From: an uncultured Pelagibacteraceae bacterium
Lineage (GTDB): Bacteria > Pseudomonadota > Alphaproteobacteria > Pelagibacterales > Pelagibacteraceae
Direction of reading: 5' to 3'
NCBI GenBank assembly: GCA_902527485.1
Contig: CABZPB010000010.1
Span: 1-33,012 of the forward strand
Length of the DNA: 33,012 nucleotides
The number at the start of each line of letters is the position of its first letter. Position 1 is the first letter of the stretch. The notes beneath the pieces were generated by a model. It was not told the DNA's origin. It saw only the letters and a program-made list of their open reading frames with translations, and searched no databases. Shown piece by piece: positions 8,784-18,091 of this stretch. A program made the position numbers and the translations under genes.

Positions 8784-9731
8784 GTGAAAAATAATCTCCA
8801 TGTTTTTTTGGGTGCTACAGTTGCAGATGCAGCAGCCAGACCATTACATTGGGTTTATAATCAAAAAAAATTAGGTATTTATATTAAAGGAAAAAAGGAC
8901 TTTTCTTTCTTAAAAAAAAATAGAAGTCCTTTCTACAATATCAAAACTGGAAAAGTCTCTGGTTACAATGAAATTAGCCAAGTGATGTTTCACACACTAC
9001 TGGATGGACACGAAAATATAGAGAAACGTTTTAAAAAAAAAATTCTTAAAAACTTTGGCCCTGGAAGTAAATATTGGAAAAATTTAAAACTGAGATCTAA
9101 ATACAAAAAAGTCAAAGACTGGCGCGGTATAGTCAAGGGACCATGGATACATCAAAACATTATTGAGACGGTAAAAAATATTAAATTAAAAAAGAAGATC
9201 TCTGGTGGTGTAAAAGTCAATGAGTCAGATGGTTTTTGTGCTACTCTTCCATATTTTCTATATGGCTTTGATTTTAGAAATTTAGAAAAAATTTTCAAAA
9301 TTGTAACAATTTCAAAAATAAGTTTTAAATATGCTATGGCAAAATTTTATTTGATAGATTTTGCATTAAAGGGAGCTAAAGATCCAATCAAGGAATTCAT
9401 CAAAAAATTTAACAGAAATTCTTTTTTTAAAGGAATTGTTAATGACATTAAAAGGATAAGAAAATTTGGATCAAAGTTCGATCCGATTGCTATAAAGAAA
9501 CTAGGTATGGCGTGTAGCTACCCAGGAACTTTTAACAGCTCAATATATACAATTATAAATTCAAAAAATTATAAAGATGCTATTTTAAAAACAATAAAGG
9601 CAGGAGGATGCAATTGTTCAAGGGCAAATTTTACTGGAGCATATTTTGCGGCTTTAAAGGGTATAAATTCTATTCCAAATAATTGGATAAAAAAAACAAT
9701 TCCAGCAAAAAAAATTTTGAATCAGAAATAA
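8784..9731 (+). CDS. ADP-ribosylglycohydrolase-like protein (crystallin J1 type), atypical active site
   Basis: A 315-residue relative of the ADP-ribosylglycohydrolase family. Landmarks are the N-terminal GATVADAAARPLHWVYN (10-26, where the family has GDALG-like sequence), SGYNEISQVM (59-68), the NESDGFCATLPYFLYG block (146-161), and AGGCNCSRANFTGAYFAALK (273-292). In catalytic ARH enzymes the second and last blocks carry YTDDT and GGDTDT Asp residues that bind Mg2+; here they read YNE and GGCNCS. The protein resembles the J1-crystallin branch, whose enzymatic activity is uncertain. It follows trxB by one base, with a GTG start, so it is probably co-transcribed. Whether it removes ADP-ribose or has another role is unknown. 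It abuts the convergent aspartate aminotransferase gene with no spacer. Confidence 0.78.
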   Translation: MKNNLHVFLGATVADAAARPLHWVYNQKKLGIYIKGKKDFSFLKKNRSPFYNIKTGKVSGYNEISQVMFHTLLDGHENIEKRFKKKILKNFGPGSKYWKNLKLRSKYKKVKDWRGIVKGPWIHQNIIETVKNIKLKKKISGGVKVNESDGFCATLPYFLYGFDFRNLEKIFKIVTISKISFKYAMAKFYLIDFALKGAKDPIKEFIKKFNRNSFFKGIVNDIKRIRKFGSKFDPIAIKKLGMACSYPGTFNSSIYTIINSKNYKDAILKTIKAGGCNCSRANFTGAYFAALKGINSIPNNWIKKTIPAKKILNQK

Positions 9732-10922
9732 TTATTTGTTTATAGCTTCACAAAAAGATTTAATTCTCGACATTGCTTTTTTTAAATTTTTCATGGATGT
9801 AGCATAAGAAATTCTAAAATAGCCATCTAAGCCAAAAGCAGAACCTTGGACAACAGCAACATTTTCTTTTTCAAGTAATCTTTGAACAAAATTAGTATCA
9901 GTTTTTAATTTTGTTTTTTTATTTATCAATCCCTTGCAGCTTGGAAAAACGTAAAATGCACCATTTGGGGTTAAACAACTTATGCCTTTTATACTATTTA
10001 GGCTTTTCACAACAAAGTTTCTTCTGTCTTTAAATGCTTTAGCTCTAGTCTTTATAAATCCTTGTTTTCCATTTAATGCCTCAACAGCTGCAGCTTGACT
10101 TATTGAAGACGGATTTGAAGTTGATTGTGATTGTATTTTTCCAATAGCTTTTATTATTTCCTTTGGACCAGCAGCATAACCTATTCTCCAACCAGTCATA
10201 GCATATGATTTACTTACTCCATTCATCGTAAGCGTCCTATCTTTTAGTTTAGAAATTTGAGCAATTGTAAAAAAATTAAAGTTATCGTACCTAACATGTT
10301 CATAAATGTCATCACTTAAAATAAATATTTTTTTATTTCTGATTAAAATTTTTGCTAAATCGTTAATTTCTTTTTTGGAATAACCTGCTCCAGTTGGATT
10401 TGATGGAGAATTAAGAATAATCCATTTAGTTTTTTTCGAAATTGCTTTTTTTAATTTTTTTGGTGTTAGTTTAAAACCATCTTGCTCAGTGCATTTTATT
10501 ATTTTTGGTTTTCCTCCAGCTAAAAGGACCATATCAGGATATGAAACCCAAAATGGTGCTGGAATTATAACTTCATCACCTTTATTTAAAGTTGCCATAA
10601 AAGTATTGTATAGGACTTGTTTTCCTCCAGTACCTACAGTAATTTGATCCGTTGAATAATTTAATTTATTTTCTCTTCTAAATTTTCCAATGATAGCTTT
10701 TTTTAGTTCTGGAGTACCATCAACTGCGGTATATTTTGTATCTCCTTTTTTAATTGCTCTAATCGCAGCATTTTTAATATTATCAGGAGTATCAAAGTCT
10801 GGTTCACCAGCTCCTAGAACAATAACATCTTTGCCTGCTGCTCTTAGCTCTCTTGCCTTCTGGGTTACAGCAATTGTTGGCGAAGGTTTAATTCTTTTTA
10901 AACTGTCTGATATAATGCTCAT
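9732..10922 (-). CDS. aatA: Aspartate aminotransferase, class I, subgroup Ib
   Basis: A PLP-dependent enzyme interconverting aspartate/2-oxoglutarate and oxaloacetate/glutamate; some members of this subgroup also accept prephenate or aromatic substrates. The 396 residues start MSIISDSLKRIKPSPTIAVT, the usual alphaproteobacterial N-terminus. Visible are LGAGEPDFDTP (substrate contact), NSPSNPTGA (Asn175 contacts PLP), LSDDIYEHVRY (Asp and Tyr of the cofactor site), the Schiff-base Lys238 in NGVSKSYAMTGWRIGYAAGP, and the C-terminal FRISYATS with the carboxylate-binding Arg. It is divergent from uvrB with 35 bp between the ATGs, an arrangement found in other alphaproteobacteria. A TAGAAT on the minus strand (10942-10937) is a possible -10. 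Confidence 0.95.
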   Translation of the reverse strand: MSIISDSLKRIKPSPTIAVTQKARELRAAGKDVIVLGAGEPDFDTPDNIKNAAIRAIKKGDTKYTAVDGTPELKKAIIGKFRRENKLNYSTDQITVGTGGKQVLYNTFMATLNKGDEVIIPAPFWVSYPDMVLLAGGKPKIIKCTEQDGFKLTPKKLKKAISKKTKWIILNSPSNPTGAGYSKKEINDLAKILIRNKKIFILSDDIYEHVRYDNFNFFTIAQISKLKDRTLTMNGVSKSYAMTGWRIGYAAGPKEIIKAIGKIQSQSTSNPSSISQAAAVEALNGKQGFIKTRAKAFKDRRNFVVKSLNSIKGISCLTPNGAFYVFPSCKGLINKKTKLKTDTNFVQRLLEKENVAVVQGSAFGLDGYFRISYATSMKNLKKAMSRIKSFCEAINK

Positions 10923-10927
10923 TGAAA

Positions 10928-10942
10928 TATAATTTAATTCTA
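10928..10942. promoter_or_regulatory. Candidate overlapping divergent -10 elements of uvrB and aatA
   Basis: The 35-bp spacer holds TATAAT on the plus strand (10928-10933), placed to start uvrB transcripts near 10940, and TAGAAT on the minus strand (10942-10937), placed to start aatA near 10930. Neither has a convincing -35 hexamer at 17 bp. I see no LexA-type box for uvrB in the spacer. Confidence 0.28.
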
Positions 10943-10957
10943 CTACTTTCTTAATAT

Positions 10958-13132
10958 ATGGAAAATACTTATCAAGATTTAATTACAGATATACAGAGTA
11001 AAAATCCAAAAATCAGTGGAAAACTTGAAGGAGGAAAAAGATTCAAAATTAAATCAGATTTTAAACCAGCAGGAGATCAGCCTGAAGCTATAAAAAAATT
11101 AGTGAATGGAGCAAATAAAGATGCATTTAATCAAGTTTTACTTGGAGTTACTGGATCTGGAAAAACATTCACTATGGCAAAAGTTATTGAAGCCACAAAT
11201 AGACCAGCTTTAATTTTGGCCCCCAATAAAACCCTGGCAGCTCAACTTTATGGGGAGATGAAAACTTTTTTTCCAGATAACGCAGTTGAATATTTTGTTT
11301 CCTATTACGATTATTATACACCAGAAGCATACGTACCCAGATCAGATACCTATATAGAAAAAGAGGCATCTATCAATGAACAAATAGATCGAATGAGACA
11401 TTCAGCAACGAGATCTCTTCTTGAGAGAGATGACGTGCTAATAGTTGCAAGTGTATCGTGTATATATGGTTTAGGCTCAGTTGAGGCATATAGTAAAATG
11501 ACATTGACCCTACAAAAAAATTATGAATACAGTAGGGAACAAATAATTAAATCTTTGGTAGCACTTCAATATAAACGTAACGATCAAAATTTTTATCGTG
11601 GTACATTCAGAGCTCGAGGTGAATATTTAGAGATTTTTCCATCACACTTAGAGGATAGAGCCTGGAGATTAAGTTTATTTGGTGATAAACTTGAAAAAAT
11701 AGAGGAGTTTGACCCTTTAACTGGCGATCAGGTGAGAGAATTAAGTTTAGTTAAAGTCTATGCCAACAGTCACTACATTACTCCTAAACCAACTATCGAA
11801 CAAGCAGTAATTAATATTAGGAAAGAGTTAGAAATTACTCTGAAGAAACATAAAGCAGAAAATAAATTACTTGAGGCACAAAGATTAGAGGAAAGAACAA
11901 AATTTGATCTTGAAATGATAGAAGCAACAGGATCTTGTGCTGGAATTGAAAATTATTCTAGATTTTTATCTGGAAGAAAACCAGGCGAACCACCTCCCAC
12001 CCTTTTCGAGTATTTTCCAGACAATACATTGGTCTTTGTTGACGAATGTCATGTTACAGTTCCACAACTTAACGGAATGTATAAAGGTGATAGATCAAGA
12101 AAGAGTACTCTAGCTGAATATGGTTTTAGACTTCCATCGTGTATGGACAACAGACCATTAAAATTTGAGGAATGGGATTTAATGAGAACTCAAACTGTAT
12201 TTGTTTCAGCAACACCTGGTCCATGGGAGTTAGAGCAAACTAAAGGAAAATTTATAGATCAAGTAATTAGACCTACTGGATTAATTGATCCTCCAGTTGA
12301 AATTAGACCTGCAAAAAATCAAGTGGATGATCTAATGCATGAATGCAAAAAAGTAATTGAAAAAAATCATAGAATTTTAGTTACCACTCTAACAAAAAAG
12401 ATGGCCGAAGATTTAACTGAATACCTCCATGAAAATGGGGTTAAAGTTAGATACCTTCACTCAGATATAGACACATTAGAGAGAATAGAAATTATGAGAG
12501 ACTTGAGAATGGGAGTTTTTGATGTCCTTGTTGGAATAAATTTATTAAGAGAAGGTTTAGACATCCCTGAGTGTGCTTTGGTAGGAATTTTAGATGCAGA
12601 CAAAGAGGGTTTTTTAAGATCGGAAACCTCACTAATTCAAACAATTGGAAGAGCAGCAAGGAATGTTGAGGGTAAGGTAATTTTGTATGCAGATAAAGAA
12701 ACTAAAAGTATTAAAAAAGCAATTCAAGAAACAGATAGAAGAAGAAAAATTCAATTAAATTATAACAAAAAGCATAAAATAGATGCTAAGTCAGTAAAAA
12801 AGGAAATTAGTGATATCTTAGAGAGTGTTTATGAGAAAGATTATGTCAAAATTAGTGAGGGCTCAAATGTTGGTGGAAATTTAAAGAAACATCTTAAAGC
12901 TTTGGATAAAAAAATGAAGGAAGCCGCTTCTAATCTGGAGTTTGAAGATGCCGCAAAAATAAGAGATGAAATAAGAAAATTAGAGAGTACAGAATTAGAA
13001 ATAACATTAAATCCTAAAATAAGACAGTACGATGTAAAAAATAAACTTTACCCAAAAGGTAGATCAACTATGGGTATGCCAGGAACAAAAGTGACAAAAA
13101 AAAGAGATAAAAAATGGAAGCACGCAAAATAA
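10958..13132 (+). CDS. uvrB: UvrABC system protein B
   Basis: UvrB is the damage-verifying helicase-like subunit of nucleotide excision repair; UvrA loads it and UvrC, encoded three genes downstream, is recruited by it. The 724 residues carry Walker A GVTGSGKT (63-70), the beta-hairpin [20 protein letters not shown] (117-136) that clamps DNA, motif [12 protein letters not shown] (361-370), helicase motifs VSATPG and QTIGRAARN, and a C-terminal UVR motif ([20 protein letters not shown]) that contacts UvrC. Motif II is usually DESH; here Ser is Cys364. The final basic stretch ([19 protein letters not shown]) is typical of alphaproteobacterial UvrB. The 3' end overlaps the SDR gene by 19 bp. Confidence 0.98.
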   Translation: MENTYQDLITDIQSKNPKISGKLEGGKRFKIKSDFKPAGDQPEAIKKLVNGANKDAFNQVLLGVTGSGKTFTMAKVIEATNRPALILAPNKTLAAQLYGEMKTFFPDNAVEYFVSYYDYYTPEAYVPRSDTYIEKEASINEQIDRMRHSATRSLLERDDVLIVASVSCIYGLGSVEAYSKMTLTLQKNYEYSREQIIKSLVALQYKRNDQNFYRGTFRARGEYLEIFPSHLEDRAWRLSLFGDKLEKIEEFDPLTGDQVRELSLVKVYANSHYITPKPTIEQAVINIRKELEITLKKHKAENKLLEAQRLEERTKFDLEMIEATGSCAGIENYSRFLSGRKPGEPPPTLFEYFPDNTLVFVDECHVTVPQLNGMYKGDRSRKSTLAEYGFRLPSCMDNRPLKFEEWDLMRTQTVFVSATPGPWELEQTKGKFIDQVIRPTGLIDPPVEIRPAKNQVDDLMHECKKVIEKNHRILVTTLTKKMAEDLTEYLHENGVKVRYLHSDIDTLERIEIMRDLRMGVFDVLVGINLLREGLDIPECALVGILDADKEGFLRSETSLIQTIGRAARNVEGKVILYADKETKSIKKAIQETDRRRKIQLNYNKKHKIDAKSVKKEISDILESVYEKDYVKISEGSNVGGNLKKHLKALDKKMKEAASNLEFEDAAKIRDEIRKLESTELEITLNPKIRQYDVKNKLYPKGRSTMGMPGTKVTKKRDKKWKHAK

Positions 13133-13869
13133 TTATTACTGGAGGAGCAACCAGAATAGGCGCCGCAATAGCAAAAAAATTATCAGGGCCAAAAATTGAA
13201 ATTGTAATTCACTATAATAAATCTAAATCTAAAGCAGAAAAGCTTAAAAAAGAATTAAAAAAGAATGGTACTATTGTTTATTTAGTAAAAGCAGATCTAG
13301 GTAACGAAAATGATGTTGATAAAATTATTAAATTTTCAAAAATAAAATTAAAATATTTTGACTGTTTAATTAATAATGCCTCCTTATTTGAAAACGATAA
13401 ATTAGAAAATTTTTCAGTCAAAAGTTGGGATCTTCATTTAAATGCAAATCTTAAAGCGCCTGCATTACTATCAAAAGGTTTTGCCAAAAATACCAGAGGA
13501 AAAAATAATAATATTATCAACATTATTGACCAAAGGGTTTTTAAATTAACACCTTATTTTCTGTCATATACGTTAAGTAAAACAGGACTTTATACTTTAA
13601 CTAAAACAAGTGCAATGAGCTTAGCACCAAAAACTCGTGTAAATGGTATAGCCCCAGGTCCAACAATTAAAAATAAAAGACAAACTGTAAAACATTTTAA
13701 AAAACAGTATTTTGCTACACCATTAAAACAACAAGTTAATGTTAATGAAATCTGTAGTGCTGTTGACTTTTTTATAAAAAATAGCTCTATTACAGGTCAG
13801 GTTTTAGCAATTGATAGTGGACAAAGTTTGAACTGGCAAACACCAGATATAATGGGTGGTAAAGAATGA
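13114..13869 (+). CDS. SDR-family oxidoreductase, pteridine reductase/FolM-like
   Basis: A 251-residue short-chain dehydrogenase/reductase. The NADP site is [16 protein letters not shown] (8-23), followed by [13 protein letters not shown], where the HY-x-(K/R)-S motif at the end of strand 2 matches NADPH-binding pteridine reductases such as PTR1. NNAS (87-90) is the usual SDR motif. The active site reads Asp139 (NIIDQRV), Tyr152 and Lys156 (YTLSK): Asp replaces the usual Ser and sits 13 residues before Tyr, the spacing of PTR1 Asp181/Tyr194/Lys198. The gene overlaps folB by 4 bp, so a role in dihydropteridine, dihydromonapterin or dihydrofolate reduction is likely but inferred. The ATG is inside uvrB, giving a 19-bp overlap. 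Confidence 0.85.
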   Translation: MEARKIIITGGATRIGAAIAKKLSGPKIEIVIHYNKSKSKAEKLKKELKKNGTIVYLVKADLGNENDVDKIIKFSKIKLKYFDCLINNASLFENDKLENFSVKSWDLHLNANLKAPALLSKGFAKNTRGKNNNIINIIDQRVFKLTPYFLSYTLSKTGLYTLTKTSAMSLAPKTRVNGIAPGPTIKNKRQTVKHFKKQYFATPLKQQVNVNEICSAVDFFIKNSSITGQVLAIDSGQSLNWQTPDIMGGKE

Positions 13870-14291
13870 AAAAAAATAATCTAAGAATAGTTAAGATTGA
13901 TAAATCAAAAAGCTTATTTAATTATGAGAAAAAAATTTTAATTAATGAACTTATTTTAGATCTAAAACTTGGTTATTATGATTTTGAAAAAGAGAAATCC
14001 CAAAAAATTAAGTTTAGTCTTGAAATTGACTATGAGGATAAAAAACCTACTAACGATAAAGACATTAAGTCCATAGTAAACTATGGAACAGTGGTTAAAT
14101 TAATTACAAAACTAGTTAAAAAGAAACACTACAATTTTTTAGAGTCCCTTGCAGAGGCAGTTTTTGATGAATTATTTAAAGATAAAAGAATTGGTAAGAT
14201 AATGTTAAAAATTGAAAAACTAGAAATTTTAAAAGACTGTTCATCAGTTGGTATTCAAATTACCAAAAAAAAAAGTCATGATAAGTTCTGA
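13866..14291 (+). CDS. folB: Dihydroneopterin aldolase
   Basis: FolB converts 7,8-dihydroneopterin to 6-hydroxymethyl-7,8-dihydropterin and glycolaldehyde in folate synthesis. The 141 residues include [20 protein letters not shown], matching the family's GV-x-x-x-E-x-x-x-x-Q start, [11 protein letters not shown] with the conserved Tyr, [14 protein letters not shown] with the conserved Glu, and KIEKLEI with the catalytic Lys. An N-terminal extension of about 25 residues precedes the conserved core. The ATG overlaps the SDR stop (ATGA, 4 bp) and the 3' end overlaps uvrC by 14 bp. The tight coupling to the SDR supports a shared pterin pathway role. Confidence 0.9.
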   Translation: MKKNNLRIVKIDKSKSLFNYEKKILINELILDLKLGYYDFEKEKSQKIKFSLEIDYEDKKPTNDKDIKSIVNYGTVVKLITKLVKKKHYNFLESLAEAVFDELFKDKRIGKIMLKIEKLEILKDCSSVGIQITKKKSHDKF

Positions 14292-16113
14292 GATAGGAAA
14301 AGAAGTAATTAGAAAAGAACTCGTTCTTATTCCTAAATTACCTGGGGTATATAGAATGCTAGATGATAAAGGAGATATTCTTTATGTTGGTAAAGCAAAA
14401 AATTTACCAAATAGACTTAAGAGCTATGTGGCTGAAAAAAATCATATTATAAGGACAGAGAGAATGCTCTCACAAACTAGGAAACTAGAAATAACGACTA
14501 CTTCTAACGAGAGTGAGGCACTGCTTCTTGAAGCAAATTTGATTAAAAAACATAAACCTAAATTTAATATTTTGTTACGAGATGATAAATCTTTTCCATT
14601 TATCTTTATTAGTAATAAAGAAAAATGGCCACAGATAAAAAGACATCGTGGAAAAAAAACAAATGAGGGTTTTTATTTCGGACCCTTCGCATCTGCAGGT
14701 TCGGCTAACTGGACAATAAAAATGATACAAAAGATTTTTCACTTAAGAGTTTGTGATGATACTGTTTTCAAAAATAGAGAGCGCCCATGCATCTTATACC
14801 AAATTAAAAGATGTTCAGGACCTTGCGTTGGTTATATAGAGATAGAGGATTACAAAAAAACAGTAGATGATGCAATAGAATTTGTATCTGGTAAATCTAG
14901 AAAAATACAAAAAAGTCTTTCTGATCAAATGGAAAAAGCAAGCGTGGATTTGGATTTTGAAAAAGCAACCATTCTAAGAGATAGGATTAAATCTTTAAAT
15001 ATTATTCAATCATCACAAAGAATTAATGAAGCAAACTTGATCGAGGCAGATGTAATAGCAGGGTATAAAGAGTCGGGCAAAACTTGTGTACAGGTCTTTT
15101 TTTATAGATCAAAACAAAACTGGGGCAATCAAGCTTTTTTTCCAAAACATGACCCTGATGAAAGATTAAGTAACATAATAAATTCCTTTATCTCACAATT
15201 TTATGAAAACAAAAGTGTCCCGTCATCAATAATTTTATCTGAGGAAATTAAAGAAAAGGTATTAATTGAAAAGACACTTTCACAAAAAGAGGGTAAACAG
15301 ATTAATATCTCTGTGGCTAAAAAAGGCTCAAAGTTAAAAGTAATTAATCAAGCTGTTAAAAATGCTAAAGATAGCTTAAATAGAAAACTTTATGAAAGTC
15401 AGAATAACCGAGAATTATTTGAAGCGGTAACTACTAAATTTAATTTAGAAACAAATATAAATCTAATTGAAGTTTACGATAATAGTCATATTCAGGGAAC
15501 CAACAGTGTTGGCGCTCTAATAACTTATGGAGATGAAGGATTTATAAAAAAAAGATACAGAAAATTTAATATTAAAAACAAAAAAAATGAGCAAGATGAC
15601 TACGGAATGATGCGCGAGGTATTGAGTAGAAGGTTTAAAAAAGCTGTTCAAGAAAAAGAAAACTATTTATCTTTTCCAGATTTAGTAATAGTTGATGGTG
15701 GAAAAGGACAATATTCTGTAGCAAGAGAAACATTAAATGAATTGGGACTTCATGAAATTCCTATTATTGCAATAGCCAAAGGTAAATTTAGAAATAGTGG
15801 CAACGAAACTTTTTTTCATAATGGAAAAGAATTCAAATTTAAGAAAAATGATCCTATTCTATTTTTTCTTCAAAGAATTCGAGACGAGTCTCACCGATTT
15901 GCAATCAGTGCTCACAGGGCAAAAAGGAAAAGGGGGATAAGTAAATCATTATTAGATCAAATAGAGGGGATTGGCTCAATAAGAAAAAGGGCTCTTTTAA
16001 ACCATTTTGGATCTGCTAGAGCTGTTGAGTCTGCTAGTCTTGATGAAATTAAATCAGTAGAGGGCGTTGAGGTAAAAGTTGCAAAAAAAATATATAATTT
16101 TTTTCATGAATAA
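14278..16113 (+). CDS. uvrC: UvrABC system protein C
   Basis: UvrC makes both incisions in nucleotide excision repair. The order of domains is normal: N-terminal GIY-YIG nuclease ([20 protein letters not shown]) for the 3' cut, a Cys-rich linker ([20 protein letters not shown]), a UVR motif ([20 protein letters not shown]) that binds UvrB, an RNase H-like nuclease ([31 protein letters not shown]) for the 5' cut, and C-terminal helix-hairpin-helix repeats ([19 protein letters not shown]). I chose the ATG at 14278 ([16 protein letters not shown], 611 residues) over an in-frame TTG at 14248 that would add ten residues inside folB. It overlaps folB by 14 bp and precedes pgsA by 8 bp. Confidence 0.96.
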   Translation: MISSEIGKEVIRKELVLIPKLPGVYRMLDDKGDILYVGKAKNLPNRLKSYVAEKNHIIRTERMLSQTRKLEITTTSNESEALLLEANLIKKHKPKFNILLRDDKSFPFIFISNKEKWPQIKRHRGKKTNEGFYFGPFASAGSANWTIKMIQKIFHLRVCDDTVFKNRERPCILYQIKRCSGPCVGYIEIEDYKKTVDDAIEFVSGKSRKIQKSLSDQMEKASVDLDFEKATILRDRIKSLNIIQSSQRINEANLIEADVIAGYKESGKTCVQVFFYRSKQNWGNQAFFPKHDPDERLSNIINSFISQFYENKSVPSSIILSEEIKEKVLIEKTLSQKEGKQINISVAKKGSKLKVINQAVKNAKDSLNRKLYESQNNRELFEAVTTKFNLETNINLIEVYDNSHIQGTNSVGALITYGDEGFIKKRYRKFNIKNKKNEQDDYGMMREVLSRRFKKAVQEKENYLSFPDLVIVDGGKGQYSVARETLNELGLHEIPIIAIAKGKFRNSGNETFFHNGKEFKFKKNDPILFFLQRIRDESHRFAISAHRAKRKRGISKSLLDQIEGIGSIRKRALLNHFGSARAVESASLDEIKSVEGVEVKVAKKIYNFFHE

Positions 16114-16121
16114 AAACAAAT

Positions 16122-16706
16122 ATGCTTAATAAGATACCGAATATTTTGACTGTTGGAAGAATTTTAATTGTTCCATTTTTTGTATTGGCTTTTTATTTAC
16201 CTGGATTTTATGGAGATTTAACAGCTTTAATTTTATTTATAGTTGCATCCTTCACAGATTTTTTAGATGGGATGTTAGCCAGATTTCTTGGAGAAGAGTC
16301 TAAACTTGGAGAATTGCTCGATCCCATCGCAGATAAGATTATCGTTGCAACAGCTTTAATACTTTTAGTAATGGATGGAACTATAAGAAATTATGAAGTA
16401 ATAGCTGCAATTATTATCCTAACTCGAGAAATTTTGATATCAGGATTAAGAGAATTTTTAGCTAAAGGAAAAATTAAACTACCAGTTTCAAATTTAGCAA
16501 AATTGAAAACTGTGTTACAAATGATTTCTATTGCACTTTTACTTTCAGGTGAAACTGGAAATAAAATCATTAATTTTCAAGACTATAATGCCCAAACCAT
16601 AGGAATAATTCTTCTATGGCTTTCAGCTGCTTTAACTCTTTTCACGGGATATGAATATATGCGAAAAGGAATTGATCATGCAATTTCAGAGGACAACAAA
16701 GATTAA
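16122..16706 (+). CDS. pgsA: CDP-diacylglycerol--glycerol-3-phosphate 3-phosphatidyltransferase
   Basis: PgsA makes phosphatidylglycerol phosphate in the inner membrane, the committed step to phosphatidylglycerol and cardiolipin. The 194 residues contain the full CDP-alcohol phosphotransferase motif D46-x2-D49-G50-x2-A53-R54-x8-G63-x3-D67-x3-D71, and four to five hydrophobic segments. The start MLNKIPNILTVGRILIVPFF is standard for the family. It follows uvrC by 8 bp, a gene order seen in other proteobacteria. The 3' end overlaps the convergent ilvE by 4 bp. Confidence 0.96.
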   Translation: MLNKIPNILTVGRILIVPFFVLAFYLPGFYGDLTALILFIVASFTDFLDGMLARFLGEESKLGELLDPIADKIIVATALILLVMDGTIRNYEVIAAIIILTREILISGLREFLAKGKIKLPVSNLAKLKTVLQMISIALLLSGETGNKIINFQDYNAQTIGIILLWLSAALTLFTGYEYMRKGIDHAISEDNKD

Positions 16707-17584
16707 GCAGCTTTTTTCTTTCTAACTAGTTGCTGATAACTCTCATTTAAACCAATTATTTGATCACAAACTTTAAATTCATTTTCAGCAATACAGGATA
16801 CTGGTGTTACCTCTGCTGCAGTTCCAGTTAGAAAACATCCAACGAAATTCTTCAATTCTTTAGGATTAATTTTTCTTTCATGAACTTTGATATTTTTTAA
16901 TTTTGCAATTTCAATTACTGTTCTTCTTGTAATTCCGTCCAAAAAAGAATCTGGTATCGGTGTGTGAAGCTCACCATTTGTATCTTTAAAAAAAATATTT
17001 GCACCAGTTGCTTCGGCAATATTACCTTCGTGATCTAACATTAAAGAATCTGTATAACCATTTTTTTCTGCCTCGTGTTTTGAAAGTGTGCATATCATAT
17101 AAAGTCCAGAGGCTTTCGTATCCCATGGTATTGTATTAGGAGCTGGTCTTCTCCAATTGGAAATATTTAATCTGATACCTTCAACTTTTAATTTTGGATC
17201 AAAATATGAACCCCATTCCCAAGTTGCTATTGCAACATGAATTTTTGTTTGTTGAGCTGAGATTGCCATCATTTCACTTCCCCTCCATGCTACTGGTCTT
17301 ACATACCCATTTTCAACTTTTTGATTTTTAATTATAGTGTTTGAGGCAGTGTTAATTTCCGCCTCAGTGTATGGAATTTCAAAACCCATTCGTTTTGCTG
17401 AATGAAAAAATCTTGAGGTATGTTCCTCTAGTTTGAAGATTGAACCATCGTAAACTCTTTCTCCTTCAAAAACACAGCTAGCATAGTGTAATCCATGGCT
17501 TAATACATGCACTTTAACATCCGACCAATCTACTAATTTGCCGTTGTACCATATTTTACCAGATCTTTTATCGTAAGGTATCAT
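16703..17584 (-). CDS. ilvE: Branched-chain amino acid aminotransferase
   Basis: A fold-type IV PLP enzyme for the last step of leucine, isoleucine and valine synthesis. Over 293 residues it shows LSHGLHYASCVFEGERVYDG (28-47), RPVAWRG, the Schiff-base Lys157 in WDTKASGLYM, the LDHEGNIAEATGANIFF block (183-199) with the conserved Glu191, and SFLDGITRRTVIEIA (213-227). The ATG gives MIPYDKRSGKIWYNGKLVDW, typical for this family. The C-terminus RKKKAA produces a T-run on the opposite strand just after the pgsA stop. It is divergent from the MarR gene, and a good promoter candidate lies upstream (17638-17610). Confidence 0.95.
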   Translation of the reverse strand: MIPYDKRSGKIWYNGKLVDWSDVKVHVLSHGLHYASCVFEGERVYDGSIFKLEEHTSRFFHSAKRMGFEIPYTEAEINTASNTIIKNQKVENGYVRPVAWRGSEMMAISAQQTKIHVAIATWEWGSYFDPKLKVEGIRLNISNWRRPAPNTIPWDTKASGLYMICTLSKHEAEKNGYTDSLMLDHEGNIAEATGANIFFKDTNGELHTPIPDSFLDGITRRTVIEIAKLKNIKVHERKINPKELKNFVGCFLTGTAAEVTPVSCIAENEFKVCDQIIGLNESYQQLVRKKKAA

Positions 17585-17609
17585 TTATGAAATATAAAAT
17601 TATTACTGA

Positions 17610-17638
17610 AAAATATCTATGTATATATAATATGTCAA
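17610..17638 (-). promoter_or_regulatory. Candidate sigma-70 promoter for ilvE
   Basis: On the minus strand TTGACA (17638-17633, a perfect -35) is followed 17 bp later by TATTTT (17615-17610, four of six). The expected start lies about 20 bp before the ilvE ATG. It overlaps the candidate MarR promoter on the other strand, so a protein bound here could affect both genes. Confidence 0.5.
17626..17631 (+). promoter_or_regulatory. Candidate -10 element for the MarR-OmpR-EnvZ operon
   Basis: A perfect TATAAT lies 19 bp before the GTG and 22 bp before the ATG of the MarR gene. The hexamer at the -35 position (TTACTG, 17603-17608) is poor. It overlaps the ilvE promoter on the other strand, allowing autoregulation by the MarR or OmpR protein, which is inference. 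Confidence 0.33.
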
Positions 17639-17650
17639 TATAACTTACCT

Positions 17651-18091
17651 GTGATGAAAGAGCTTTTATATTTAAAAGATGAACAATTAAAACACTTAAT
17701 TGAAAAGTTGTTTATAAGTTATCGAGAAACTTTTTCAGACTCGAAAAAAGTTCTCAATAAATATCAAATTGGGTTAGCCCATCAAAAAACCATACATCTA
17801 ATTTCCATGTATGAAGGAATATCGATCTCAGAACTTATGAAGAAACTTAAAGTATCCAAACAAAGTCTAAATAGAGTTTTAAAGGATTTGATCAAACTAG
17901 AGATAATTTTTTTTAATAAAGATGAAGTTGATACAAGAATTAAGCATATCTTCCTAAATGAAAAAGGAAAAAAAGTTTTTAAAGAAATTTTTGAAGTACA
18001 AAAAAAAAGAATCTATAATGCATTGCTTAATTCAAGCTCTCAAGAGGTTCTTAATTTTGATGAGGTCTTAGATAGAATAATAAATGGATAA
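17651..18091 (+). CDS. MarR-family transcriptional regulator (PetP-like)
   Basis: A 146-residue winged-helix protein. The helix-turn-helix is at about 54-80 (EGISISELMKKLKVSKQSLN), followed by the recognition helix RVLKDLIKLEIIF and a wing with the MarR D-x-R signature (VDTRIKHIFLNEKGKKVF). The flanking helices would form the dimer interface. Start is GTG (17651) or the adjacent in-frame ATG (17654), giving MMKELLYL or MKELLYL; the ATG is equally likely. It overlaps the response regulator by 8 bp. The pairing of a MarR protein with an OmpR-type regulator is like Rhodobacter petP/petR, which control cytochrome bc1 genes; the bc1 operon here is about 8 kb away. Its ligand and targets are unknown. 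Confidence 0.85.
   Translation: MMKELLYLKDEQLKHLIEKLFISYRETFSDSKKVLNKYQIGLAHQKTIHLISMYEGISISELMKKLKVSKQSLNRVLKDLIKLEIIFFNKDEVDTRIKHIFLNEKGKKVFKEIFEVQKKRIYNALLNSSSQEVLNFDEVLDRIING

Noticed and set aside
14248..14277. Upstream TTG start for uvrC adding ten residues
   Set aside because: The added residues are the folB sequence read in another frame, and the ATG at 14278 gives a normal UvrC N-terminus.
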